The notes: generated from the sequence alone by a model not told the origin. Positions 1 to 6,948 are shown, counted from the stretch's first letter. The stretch: DNA of 47,127 nucleotides from Bacilli bacterium (GCA_017480975.1 JAFURK010000035.1:1-47127), one strand, 5' to 3'. Numbers and translations: made by a program.

Positions 1-34
1 ATTAACTAACATATACTTTAAATATTATTTTGAT

Positions 35-84
35 AATGTAACATTTTCACTAAAAATTAACTATTTAAAAATGTAACATTTTCA
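35..84. repeat. Tandem palindromic repeat (AATGTAACATTTTCA x2)
   Basis: The 15-mer AATGTAACATTTTCA occurs at 35-49 and 70-84, a 35-bp period. Its first 11 bases (AATGT-A-ACATT) form a perfect palindrome around a central base. Two identical palindromes at this spacing look like operators for a dimeric regulator of a gene left of the window, or repeats from a lost mobile element. The sequence does not decide between these. Confidence 0.5.
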
Positions 85-137
85 TTTAAAATTCACAATT
101 TTTTTGCCACTTTTTCCACTTTTTTGTCTAAAACCTC

Positions 138-215
138 TTACAAATCAAAATTTTTATTAATAAGTACTTTTTGTTCTTAATTTGGATCTAATCTAAATTT
201 ATAATCTTTGTACAT
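138..215 (-). pseudogene. tnpB (IS200/IS605 OrfB) N-terminal remnant
   Basis: The minus strand has ATG at 213-215 after a GGGGTGG-like ribosome-binding site. It reads MYKDYKFRLDPN, stop, EQKVLINKNFDL, stop. Intact TnpB proteins commonly begin with a pattern like M-x-K-A-Y-K-F-R-L-Y-P-N-K-E-Q followed by ILINKTFG, so the internal TAA sits exactly where the conserved Lys codon should be. Nothing resembling the RuvC or zinc-ribbon parts follows, and the remnant is followed by unrelated AT-rich sequence. This is a dead fragment of an IS200/IS605-family element. The assignment rests on about 24 codons, but the positional match is good. Confidence 0.65.
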
Positions 216-400
216 ATTCTAACTACCACCCCTATTATTCTTTTCAAGTTTATCATTCCTGAATAGTCTATGTCAATATATTATTATGAACTTTCGCTTG
301 TTATTAATTAACAAAAATAAGACAAATTTCCTCTTATAAAAAAATGTTGCTTTCATACTAATTTTATTAGAGCATCTTGCCTCCTCTTAATACTTAGTCA

Positions 401-420
401 AAAACTTAATCATCATTAAG
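401..420 (-). terminator. Intrinsic terminator after the Smr gene
   Basis: In the minus sense CTTAAT-GATG-ATTAAG forms a 6-bp stem with a four-base loop, followed by TTTTTG. It lies about 33 bases beyond the Smr stop codon and would end the kinase-Smr transcript. Confidence 0.5.
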
Positions 421-452
421 ATTATAATTAAGTACTTTAATCTCATAAAATT

Positions 453-725
453 TTACTTTTCTTCTTTTTTAAGAGTAACAACTGTACATCCAACATTCAT
501 TCCATTAATATGATAAGATAAAACTTGCTTATTCCGATAAAGCGCCATCTGTACTGCTTCTTTTATAACTCCACTACCTATTCCATGTATTATTAATACT
601 TCAGAATACCCCAAAAGAGCAGCCTCATTAATAAAATCATTCACTGCTACTCTAGCACTATCCCTATCATATCCATGCAAATCAATTTTAGGTAACCTAT
701 CTAAAAATATATCATTAACATTCAT
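453..725 (-). CDS. Stand-alone Smr-domain protein (90 aa)
   Basis: The protein is almost only an Smr (small MutS-related) domain, the fold found at the C-terminus of MutS2. Visible motifs are IDLHG (residues 14-18) and LIIHGIGSGVIK (about 43-54), corresponding to the LDLHG and HGxGxG signatures. Smr domains bind or cut nucleic acids; MutS2 Smr acts in ribosome rescue or recombination control. No MutS ATPase part is present, and 90 aa is the size of a bare domain, so this is not a truncated MutS2 in frame. It starts 19 bases after the stop of the sensor kinase, so the two are probably cotranscribed, although no functional link is known. Confidence 0.8.
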   Translation of the reverse strand: MNVNDIFLDRLPKIDLHGYDRDSARVAVNDFINEAALLGYSEVLIIHGIGSGVIKEAVQMALYRNKQVLSYHINGMNVGCTVVTLKKEEK

Positions 726-744
726 TAGCCCACTTCCCTACAAA

Positions 745-1980
745 TTATAACACAACAACCGGTAATTTTACAATCACTTTAGTCCCAATTCCTTCCTTTG
801 AACTATAATCAATACTTCCTTGATGAGCTTTAATAATCTCATTCGATAAACTTACCCCTAAACCACTTCCTTTAACCTTAGTTGTAAAAAACATTTCCTT
901 AACTTTACTAAGTGTCTCCGCATCCATACCACAACCATTGTCAATAATCTCAATGTAATAGCACCCTTTCAATACTCGTGCAACTATTTCAATCTTACCT
1001 TCTCCTTCAATTGCCTCTAAACTATTCTTAACCATATTAATAAATACTTGCTTTAATCTATTATAATCTCCTTCTACATAAACCTCATCAAGAGTAGTTT
1101 TACAACTAAAACTAACATTTTTACTATTAATCAACAATTGCAAATCATCTTCTATTTCCTCTAACAACATATTAACATCAATAATTTCTTTATCAATCTT
1201 AATCTTACTAAATTCCATAAAATCTTGCATAATATCTAAACTTCTCTCCATCTCTTGCCTAATGATTGGAATATATCTTTCCGCCTTTTCTATATCATAT
1301 ACATCTAACATATCTAAATATCCTTTACAAACCGCTATTGGATTTTTTACCTCATGTGTAATTTTAAATAAAGAATTCTTAATTTGCTTATCCTTCTCTA
1401 ACTCTGACACTGTCAAATGTAGCGATGTAACTTGATCAGCCAACTTAAATAAATATAATAATAAGAAAGGTAACAAATAAAATAACATCATCATTATTAA
1501 TATCTCTATTAAAGTACCTAAATCACTATAACTAAATCTATAAAAATACTCAAAAGAAAGAAAAAATCCTTGTAACACCACTATTGAAATAATAAAAGTA
1601 TTATCCTTAATCTTTCTCTTTTTCCCTAAACAATATACCCCCAAATAACAGCCATACTTTAATATAAGCCATAAAATTGAAATATCAAAATAATAATAAG
1701 AATACATCACTACCATTCCCGATAACAATAAAGCTACATTAGATTGATTTTTCAAGTATGCTACCACTATTGGCAAATTACAAAATAATAATCCTAAGTT
1801 ATTTTCTTCAATATTACCAAATTTAAAACATAAATACATTGAACTTACCAAAGACACATCCAAAAGTAAATTATTATACTTTTCACATTTTAATTTCCTA
1901 TAACAATTATAAATAAAATACACTAGTACTGGAAACATCACCAAAATAAGATTTAAAACTACATCTTCCATATTATTCAT
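745..1980 (-). CDS. KinB-like sporulation sensor histidine kinase
   Basis: This 411-aa protein has about six hydrophobic helices in residues 5-180 and no recognisable extracellular or PAS sensor domain. The kinase core follows: H-box FKITHEVKNP with phospho-acceptor His209, N-box around Asn319 (NMVKNSLEA), G1 DNGCGM (347-352) and G2 GSGLGVSL (371-378). The layout and length match Bacillus KinB, a membrane kinase that feeds the Spo0F/Spo0B/Spo0A phosphorelay. No response regulator gene is adjacent, as expected for an orphan phosphorelay kinase. Three exact Spo0A boxes lie directly upstream, which strongly suggests a sporulation role. The start is supported by GAGGTAATAGGG before the ATG. The kinase function is certain; the KinB-type role is inference from architecture and promoter. 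Confidence 0.85.
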   Translation of the reverse strand: MNNMEDVVLNLILVMFPVLVYFIYNCYRKLKCEKYNNLLLDVSLVSSMYLCFKFGNIEENNLGLLFCNLPIVVAYLKNQSNVALLLSGMVVMYSYYYFDISILWLILKYGCYLGVYCLGKKRKIKDNTFIISIVVLQGFFLSFEYFYRFSYSDLGTLIEILIMMMLFYLLPFLLLYLFKLADQVTSLHLTVSELEKDKQIKNSLFKITHEVKNPIAVCKGYLDMLDVYDIEKAERYIPIIRQEMERSLDIMQDFMEFSKIKIDKEIIDVNMLLEEIEDDLQLLINSKNVSFSCKTTLDEVYVEGDYNRLKQVFINMVKNSLEAIEGEGKIEIVARVLKGCYYIEIIDNGCGMDAETLSKVKEMFFTTKVKGSGLGVSLSNEIIKAHQGSIDYSSKEGIGTKVIVKLPVVVL

Positions 1981-2005
1981 CCCTATTACCTCTTTTCTTA
2001 ACCTA

Positions 2006-2068
2006 ATTATAAATCACCAAAATAAAACATTTTGTCGAATGATGTCGAAACCGCTAAAATTTGTCGAA
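2006..2068 (-). promoter_or_regulatory. Spo0A-box promoter of the kinase gene
   Basis: Three copies of TGTCGAA, the core of the Spo0A (0A) box, lie on the plus strand at 2033-2039, 2043-2049 and 2062-2068. Start-to-start distances are 10 and 19 bases, about one and two helical turns, so all face the same side. Downstream in the minus (kinase) sense, a perfect TATAAT -10 lies at 2006-2011. The nearest box supplies a TCGACA -35-like element 21 bases from it. That over-long spacing with 0A boxes at -35 resembles the Spo0A-activated spoIIG promoter. Two tandem boxes 10 bases apart also recall the abrB operator, so repression is possible. Confidence 0.75.
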
Positions 2069-2070
2069 AA

Positions 2071-2105
2071 AAGAAAAATAGAAGCCTTTATTCTAAACTT
2101 CTATT
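2071..2105 (-). terminator. Terminator after the EIIB-like gene
   Basis: In the minus sense AATAGAAG (2098-2105) pairs with CTTCTATT (2077-2084), followed by TTTCTTTTTT. It separates the EIIB-like gene from the Spo0A-controlled kinase gene, so the kinase has its own transcription start. Confidence 0.7.
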
Positions 2106-2129
2106 CTTTAAAATCATTTATATTTTATC

Positions 2130-2144
2130 AAAATACTTAAATAG
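2130..2144 (+). repeat. Recurrent 3'-flank motif AAAATACTTAAATAG, copy 1
   Basis: This exact 15-mer also occurs at 23223-23237 and 41321-41335, each time within about 35 bases after the stop codon of a minus-strand gene. Here it sits between the EIIB-like stop codon and its terminator. The function is unknown; see the findings for shorter variants. Confidence 0.6.
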
Positions 2145-2178
2145 CCAATAGCCATCTATTAATACTTTCCAATTAAAT

Positions 2179-2493
2179 TTATTTTAATTCATCCATATAT
2201 TTCTTTAACTTCTTAGCTTCTTTACCAAAAATAATCTTTAATTGGTCTTCAATCTCAACCACACCTTTAGCCCCTAATTTCATAATTCCCTCTTTATTAG
2301 CCTTTGTGACATCCTTTAATGTCACCTTAAATCTAGACATCTCAACCTCTGTATCAATAATGTTGTCTTTTCCCCCTAAATATTCAACTAACTTATTAAT
2401 TTCTAATTTAAAATCTTTCTTATTAGCTCTAGTTACTGCTAAAAATAAAATAACCAAAACCGCAAATATAATAATATAATGTATTGGTTGCAT
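2179..2493 (-). CDS. Membrane-anchored PTS EIIB-like protein without active Cys
   Basis: This 104-aa protein starts with one membrane helix (residues 4-20). It is followed by a domain that aligns with the glucose-family PTS EIIB fold: LVEYLGGKDNI (35-45), MSRFKVTLKDV (52-62), KLGAKGVVEI and QLKIIFG. In a working EIIB the A-C-x-T-R-L-R motif carries the phosphorylated Cys. Here the corresponding position is Glu51 (VEMSRFK), so phosphotransfer chemistry is not possible by the usual route. A regulatory or structural role at the membrane is likely but unproven. It has its own sigma-A-type promoter, a strong AAGGAGGTG site and a terminator, so it is monocistronic. Confidence 0.65.
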   Translation of the reverse strand: MQPIHYIIIFAVLVILFLAVTRANKKDFKLEINKLVEYLGGKDNIIDTEVEMSRFKVTLKDVTKANKEGIMKLGAKGVVEIEDQLKIIFGKEAKKLKKYMDELK

Positions 2494-2510
2494 TTCTTCA
2501 CCTCCTTAAC

Positions 2511-2539
2511 ATTGTACAACATTTTAATCCTTTTAACAA
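2511..2539 (-). promoter_or_regulatory. Sigma-A-type promoter of the EIIB-like gene
   Basis: In the minus sense: TTGTTA (2534-2539), a 17-base spacer, then TACAAT (2511-2516), shortly upstream of AAGGAGGTG and the ATG at 2493. Confidence 0.6.
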
Positions 2540-2544
2540 GTCTC

Positions 2545-4059
2545 TTACTTAAGCTTATAAATATATTGCATATTTCTAATCTTAATATCAAACCAAACAC
2601 TAGTAGCACTCATTACCTCTTTATCAACTGCTAAATAAAGTCCTTCTTTATGATTACCTGGTGTTTTATTAATAAAATTATTAACTTCATATTCCGTACC
2701 ATCTATTTCATACTTCAAAGTAGCATAAGTATCTAAAAAGGTATAACTATCTAAATTATACGGATAGCTAGCACTAGAATTTATTTTAATTATAACTTTA
2801 TTGTTACTAGTAATATCATAATTATTAGTATAAAGCTTACCCCCTACTTCATATTCATAAGGATAAGTAAACCTTTCCGCAACTTCAAAACTTGTAATTT
2901 CTAAATAGCCACTACCAAAAGTAGAATTGGCCAAATCAATCTTATCACCAACTTTATATTCTTCTTTATCTTTCTCCTCATCTAACATTACAGGATTTAA
3001 ATTAACCGTCTGCTCATTAGCATAAACCAACTTCATCTTATTACCTATATCTTCTTCTAAAATACTATAGATAAATAAGTATTCTTCTCCCCCACTAATC
3101 TTCTGACCGCGATAAGCATTACCTAAATCTACAAATCTAGATGCATAATAACTACCACTAGCGTAACTATTATAATTAACTTCTAATATCAAATTAGCAT
3201 CATTAAATGCTACCTCACCACTCATAGAAGAAAGCTTCATTTTAACAATGACAAATACCGCATCTTTCCCCCCAACTTTTTGATTATCATAACTCATTCC
3301 TGTCACATAACTATTTGTCACTTGAAACTGAAATTCATTTGACGAAAAAACCTCACCTTGTTCATAAACTTTATCAACAACTTCATTCTTAACTACACAA
3401 GAAGAAATACCTAGTACTAATACCACTATTAAAATAATATGAATGAAAGTTTTATTCTCTAAATAATAATACTTTAACTCCCTAATTCTTCGATTAAACT
3501 TTCTTTGCAAAGTATTAGTACTTCCTAGTGTTAATTCTACTTCTTCCTCATCACTAATATCTAAATCTAACTCTTGTAAATCTTCAACAAAATTAAACTT
3601 TTTAATATCAAATCCTAGACCTCTAACCAATACAAAACCAATTGAAATATATTGAAATACAACCAAAATCCTAAGCATGTCCCTATATAGTCTCAAAGTT
3701 TTCGTTTCTAAAACCGAAAAATAAATTGTCTCCAAGCCACCTTGAACCAATTCTATCATAAAAGATACTACTAAAACAAAAAGAATTAATATCAAATAAA
3801 AAGCTCTAGGTTTCTTTTTATACCGTAACAAAATATACATCACAACACAAATCACAATAGCCAAAAGTACTGCTATCATATAATAATTCGTTACATAATT
3901 AATCGCCTCTAACTTACCCACTGTTCTCAAAATATAATTATTATAATAAGCTAGAATATTACTAACATTCATTGTCAAATAAATTAATAATCCTGTTAAA
4001 ATCAAGTGAATTAATTTAAAATGCTTAATCAAAAAACCATAAGGTTTCTTAAAAACCAT
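2545..4059 (-). CDS. Polytopic membrane protein with large exported C-terminal domain
   Basis: No family is recognised with certainty. The 504-aa protein has four hydrophobic helices in roughly residues 13-150 and an acidic cytoplasmic linker (about 155-200). A fifth helix near 204-222 is followed by about 280 residues that should lie outside the cell. That outer part begins VFSSNEFQFQVTNSYVTGMSYDN and goes on to patterns such as KDAVFVIVKMKL and LTLGSTN. It is beta-rich and reminiscent of DUF4352/Telomeric-repeat-like extracellular domains in Bacillota, a loose resemblance only. The start follows AAGGTGATGAT. It is a single gene between the LysM gene and the EIIB-like gene. Confidence 0.6.
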   Translation of the reverse strand: MVFKKPYGFLIKHFKLIHLILTGLLIYLTMNVSNILAYYNNYILRTVGKLEAINYVTNYYMIAVLLAIVICVVMYILLRYKKKPRAFYLILILFVLVVSFMIELVQGGLETIYFSVLETKTLRLYRDMLRILVVFQYISIGFVLVRGLGFDIKKFNFVEDLQELDLDISDEEEVELTLGSTNTLQRKFNRRIRELKYYYLENKTFIHIILIVVLVLGISSCVVKNEVVDKVYEQGEVFSSNEFQFQVTNSYVTGMSYDNQKVGGKDAVFVIVKMKLSSMSGEVAFNDANLILEVNYNSYASGSYYASRFVDLGNAYRGQKISGGEEYLFIYSILEEDIGNKMKLVYANEQTVNLNPVMLDEEKDKEEYKVGDKIDLANSTFGSGYLEITSFEVAERFTYPYEYEVGGKLYTNNYDITSNNKVIIKINSSASYPYNLDSYTFLDTYATLKYEIDGTEYEVNNFINKTPGNHKEGLYLAVDKEVMSATSVWFDIKIRNMQYIYKLK

Positions 4060-4119
4060 ATCATCACCTTATCTCTCTACTATAAAACAAGTATACAATA
4101 AAAAAAAAGAAATGAAAAG

Positions 4120-4572
4120 TTATTTCTCCCTAAAAATTAATATTTGTTCAGGACGTAAATAAATATTCTCATTTTCCTTTTGCAACTCTTCGATAGAAAT
4201 TCCTAATTTTTTCAATATATACGCTAATGTATCATCACCTTTAGTCATATAGATACCTAACCCTTTCTTAGGTATCATAATTGTCTGATTAGGATATATA
4301 TAATCACCATCATCTAAACCATTTAATTGCAACAATAATGAATAATCAACACCATTATCCTTAGCAATTTCATACATGTTATCACCTTTTTTAACTGTAT
4401 AGTACTGATATGGTTGTTTTCTTTCTACCGGGACAACTATCTGAGTACCGGGACTAATAACATAATTATCAGCAAAACCATTTATTTGCCTCAAAACCCC
4501 TACTGTAGTTCCATATTCATTAGCAATACTTTCTAACGTATCTCCATTCTTTACCATATAAACTTCATACAT
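4120..4572 (-). CDS. Triple LysM protein without signal peptide
   Basis: This 150-aa protein consists of three LysM repeats in series: VKNGDTLESIANEYG (about 7-21), VKKGDNMYEIAKDNG (about 59-73) and a more diverged TKGDDTLAYILKKLG (about 110-124). Each repeat ends in a P-(G/N)-x-x-I pattern. LysM binds N-acetylglucosamine in peptidoglycan. There is no signal peptide or membrane helix, which is unusual for a wall protein but normal for spore-coat and cortex proteins such as SafA that bind the forespore surface from the mother cell. The upstream sigma-K-like promoter fits this. The spore assignment is inference; the LysM fold is clear. Confidence 0.8.
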   Translation of the reverse strand: MYEVYMVKNGDTLESIANEYGTTVGVLRQINGFADNYVISPGTQIVVPVERKQPYQYYTVKKGDNMYEIAKDNGVDYSLLLQLNGLDDGDYIYPNQTIMIPKKGLGIYMTKGDDTLAYILKKLGISIEELQKENENIYLRPEQILIFREK

Positions 4573-4592
4573 ATTAACACCACTTCCATAGA

Positions 4593-4619
4593 TAAACTAT
4601 GCCAAAATACCAATTTTGT
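4593..4619 (-). promoter_or_regulatory. Candidate sigma-K promoter of the LysM gene
   Basis: In the minus sense AC (4618-4619), 16 bases, then CATAGTTTA (4593-4601) fits the mother-cell sigma-K pattern AC-N16-CATAnnnTA. The leader to the ATG at 4572 would be only about 15 bases but includes the ribosome-binding site. A weak sigma-A alternative starts at the palindrome at 4639-4656. Confidence 0.35.
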
Positions 4620-4638
4620 TCTTAATTTAAAGTAAAAT

Positions 4639-4669
4639 ATTTGACTTGAGTCAAATTTTATGATAAAGT
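4639..4669 (+). promoter_or_regulatory. rpmB promoter with overlapping palindromic operator
   Basis: On the plus strand TTGACT (4641-4646), 17 bases and TAAAGT (4664-4669) form a sigma-A-type promoter for rpmB. The -35 lies inside a perfect inverted repeat, ATTTGACT-TG-AGTCAAAT (4639-4656). Because of the symmetry it also offers a TTGACT on the opposite strand toward the LysM gene. The position is ideal for a repressor site controlling rpmB or both genes. Confidence 0.55.
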
Positions 4670-4702
4670 TAATATGCGATTATTTTTGAGGGAGGGATAC
4701 TA

Positions 4703-4885
4703 ATGGCTAAGAATATATCAAGTAAAAAAACAAATAGTGCCAATAACAGACCAAATTGTTTAAAGGTTACAAAAAAAGCACAAAAAGTAAACTTACAACA
4801 AGTTAAAGTTAAAGACAAAAATGGTAACGTTATAAAAGTTAGATTAAGTGCTAGAGAAATTAGAGCTTTAAAAAACGCTGCTTAA
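4703..4885 (+). CDS. rpmB: 50S ribosomal protein L28 (zinc-free type)
   Basis: This 60-aa basic protein, of typical L28 length (60-64), is the only gene on the plus strand. The pattern SANNRPNCLK then VNLQQVKVKDKNG, VRLSAREIRALK matches L28 (GNNxSH..., NLQKVxV, xxxSARxLKS). Zinc-ribbon forms have CxxC near the N-terminus and CxxC in the last third; here these are replaced (NISSK and SAREI), so this is the Cys-less form. The site GGGAGGGA precedes the ATG. Convergent to rpe, it keeps the Bacillus gene order rlmN-prpC-prkC-rsgA-rpe-rpmB. spoVM, which sits here in Bacillus, was not found. Confidence 0.85.
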   Translation: MAKNISSKKTNSANNRPNCLKVTKKAQKVNLQQVKVKDKNGNVIKVRLSAREIRALKNAA

Positions 4886-4897
4886 TTAATAAATATT

Positions 4898-4930
4898 AAA
4901 GACTTTCTTATTCTGAAGAAAGTCTTTTTA
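4898..4930. terminator. Bidirectional terminator between rpmB and rpe
   Basis: A perfect 12-bp stem, AAAGACTTTCTT (4898-4909) with AAGAAAGTCTTT (4916-4927), has a 6-base loop and T-rich tracts on both strands. It serves the convergent genes rpmB (plus) and rpe (minus) and contains the rpe stop codon. Confidence 0.85.
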
Positions 4931-6005
4931 TTTCATTTAATTTAACAATACTTACACTACTAAATAATAAACACAAGAATAATATTGGCCAATATAAAAC
5001 AATAATGATACTACCCAAAGCCAAACCATTCATGCAAATACTAAAAATAGCTATAAAAAGAAAAATTAATATACTTATTACCAACAATAATGTATATAAC
5101 ACCCTTTTCTTATTAAGTACTTTCCCCTTTATTTTTTCTTCTTTCTGCAACTGATAAATAGGATGCATAAACATACCAACCGCTAAACATAAAAATCCAA
5201 CAAGAAAAATATAAGGATGCGAATAAAAAGAAAAAATAAAATCAGTAGATGCTATTTCTAAACAACCAGCACCAAAGATCAAAATAATTCCTATTCCAAT
5301 CAATATCTTTGAAACAAACTTATCATGTTTACCATTTTTAACATTGATAACCCCAGTATCTTTATTTTTTAAAATCTCGATTAGTTCTTCTAATCTTTTA
5401 TTATAATCATCACTCTTAGTAATATATGAACCAACCACTGCTATATCAACACTTTCTAATTTAGTAATAGTTTCATTATTAATTCCCCCATCTACTTCAA
5501 TTAAAATATTGTGATTACTCTTATTAATTAATTGCTTTAATTCTTTAATTCTATTAACTGTATTATCAATAAATTTTTGTCCTCCTAATCCCGGTTCAAC
5601 ACTCATTAACAATACTAAATCAATCTCATCTAAATACTTCTCAATCTCTTTTATATCAGTATTAGGTTTAATCGATAAACCTACCTTATAACCTAACTTC
5701 CTTATCTCAGAAAATATCTTCCTTTTATCATCAGCTATTTCTAAATGTATTGTAATAAACTCTATATTCATATCACCTAAATTTTTAATATAATCAAGTG
5801 GTTTATCCACCATCAAATGAACATCTAATGGATAATTAGAAACCCGATTAATTTCCTCTATTTCCCCCATATTATCAAACTGAACACTAGGTACAAACTT
5901 TCCATCCATAACATCAATATGAATATAACTAATATTAGTTCCATTTAATACTCTAACTCCATCAATTCTATTTTTACAATCTAAAACAGAAGTTGCTATC
6001 CTCAT
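4908..6005 (-). CDS. rpe: Ribulose-phosphate 3-epimerase fused to a membrane domain
   Basis: Residues 1-215 are a ribulose-5-phosphate epimerase TIM barrel. Visible motifs are HIDVMDGKFVPS (29-40), DVHLMV (61-66), SVEPGLGGQKF (135-145) and VDGGIN (171-176), which include the metal-binding His and Asp residues. The usual protein ends near 215-220, but this one continues in frame to 365 with four hydrophobic helices (about 232-252, 262-283, 301-325, 328-352). The ATG at 6005 is chosen because AGAAGGAG lies 7-8 bases upstream and MRIATSVL matches the family start; an in-frame upstream extension has no such site. SVEPG instead of the common SVNPG and IATS instead of IAPS show divergence. Its place after rsgA matches Bacillus. 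Confidence 0.85.
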   Translation of the reverse strand: MRIATSVLDCKNRIDGVRVLNGTNISYIHIDVMDGKFVPSVQFDNMGEIEEINRVSNYPLDVHLMVDKPLDYIKNLGDMNIEFITIHLEIADDKRKIFSEIRKLGYKVGLSIKPNTDIKEIEKYLDEIDLVLLMSVEPGLGGQKFIDNTVNRIKELKQLINKSNHNILIEVDGGINNETITKLESVDIAVVGSYITKSDDYNKRLEELIEILKNKDTGVINVKNGKHDKFVSKILIGIGIILIFGAGCLEIASTDFIFSFYSHPYIFLVGFLCLAVGMFMHPIYQLQKEEKIKGKVLNKKRVLYTLLLVISILIFLFIAIFSICMNGLALGSIIIVLYWPILFLCLLFSSVSIVKLNEIKRLSSE

Positions 6006-6084
6006 ATTATCTACTCCTTCTATACTTAAATTAATCATATCATAAACTAACCTTATAAACAAGCAAAAACCATATAAGCACTTT

Positions 6085-6113
6085 AAACAAAAAAACAAGA
6101 CTACCCTAGTCTT
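6085..6113 (-). terminator. Terminator at the rsgA stop codon
   Basis: In the minus sense AAGACTA-GGG-TAGTCTT (6097-6113) is followed by GTTTTTTTGTTT. It overlaps the rsgA stop codon and stands between rsgA and rpe, so rpe expression would need read-through or its own start. On the plus strand a T tract also follows the same stem. Confidence 0.7.
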
Positions 6114-6948
6114 ATTTTTTATTTTCAACAAAATACTTATAATTATTATATCTAGATATTAAAATTTTACCACTAGCTACCAACTCTTTAACATAACAAC
6201 TATCTTCCTTAATATGCATACAATCCCTATATTTGCAATATTCTAAATTCTCAAACATTTCCTTCATATTATCTCTAATATCAATTGACGACATATCATG
6301 AAAATCCACCTGTGAAAATCCTGGAGTATCCACAACATAGCCACCAAATAATTCATATAACTCTGTATGCCTAGTCGTATGTTTCCCTCTATTTAAAGCC
6401 TGTGATATCTCATTAGTCCTTAAATTTAACTTACCATCAAGCAAATTAAGCAAACTACTTTTACCAGCTCCAGACTGCCCTGTTAAAACCGTAATCTTAT
6501 CTTTTAGTATTTCTTTAAAATTATTTTTATTTTCATTAGTAACAACTATGTATCCTTGATTCTTATAATATTCTATATATTTATCTATTTTCTTTCTCTC
6601 ATCACCAGATAACAAATCTAACTTCGTAAAACAAATAATCGGCTCTATATTATTAAAACAAATTATTGTCAATAACTTATCTAAAAGATGCGTATCTAAA
6701 TCTGGCTCTTTAACGCTACTAACAATTATCGCCTGATCCACATTCGCCACACTTGGCCTAATTAAAGAATTTTTTCTTTTTTTAATATCTAATATATATA
6801 AACTATCTTCATCAAATAATACATAATCCCCAACAAGAGGAACCAGCCTCATATTACGAAACTTTCCTCTTGCTTTACAGGAATATACCCCTTTCCTACT
6901 TTTTACTACATAATCATTACTAATATTTTTAATAATGAAACCTTCCAT
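6112..6948 (-). CDS. rsgA: Ribosome small-subunit GTPase RsgA
   Basis: RsgA (YjeQ/CpgA) is a circularly permuted GTPase that checks maturation of the 30S subunit. The 278-aa protein shows an N-terminal OB-fold, then G4 TKLD (108-111), G1 GQSGAGKSS (157-165) and G3 DTPGFS (207-212), the permuted order typical of the family. A C-terminal zinc motif has Cys238, Cys243, His245 and Cys251. It starts 8 bases after prkC, and in Bacillus RsgA is a substrate of PrkC, so the operon is functionally coherent. The start follows AGGGGGAAGT. Confidence 0.95.
   Translation of the reverse strand: MEGFIIKNISNDYVVKSRKGVYSCKARGKFRNMRLVPLVGDYVLFDEDSLYILDIKKRKNSLIRPSVANVDQAIIVSSVKEPDLDTHLLDKLLTIICFNNIEPIICFTKLDLLSGDERKKIDKYIEYYKNQGYIVVTNENKNNFKEILKDKITVLTGQSGAGKSSLLNLLDGKLNLRTNEISQALNRGKHTTRHTELYELFGGYVVDTPGFSQVDFHDMSSIDIRDNMKEMFENLEYCKYRDCMHIKEDSCYVKELVASGKILISRYNNYKYFVENKK

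Larger units (their letters stand above)
1..452. other. Gene-free AT-rich left end
   Basis: No intact coding region is visible. The stretch holds tandem palindromes (35-80), a dead tnpB start (138-215) with a plausible old promoter upstream in the minus sense (TTGACA near 270-275), an orphan strong ribosome-binding site whose ATG is followed at once by CTC and TAA (367-388), and the terminator of the Smr gene (401-420). It looks like decayed mobile DNA plus regulatory sequence for a gene lying to the left of the window. Confidence 0.6.

Noticed and set aside
367-388. Strong ribosome-binding site AGAGGAGG followed by ATG CTC TAA
   Set aside because: The frame is only two codons long and no other frame continues, so it is not a gene. 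It may be a relic or a leader, but nothing decides this.
4886-4907. spoVM between rpe and rpmB, as in Bacillus
   Set aside because: Only the bidirectional terminator fits in this gap; no 26-codon frame resembling SpoVM exists here on either strand.
6006-6131. Upstream extension of Rpe by 42 residues (hydrophobic N-terminus)
   Set aside because: It would overlap the rsgA stop and its terminator, has no ribosome-binding site, and the conserved Rpe start MRIATSVL has a strong site at the proper distance.
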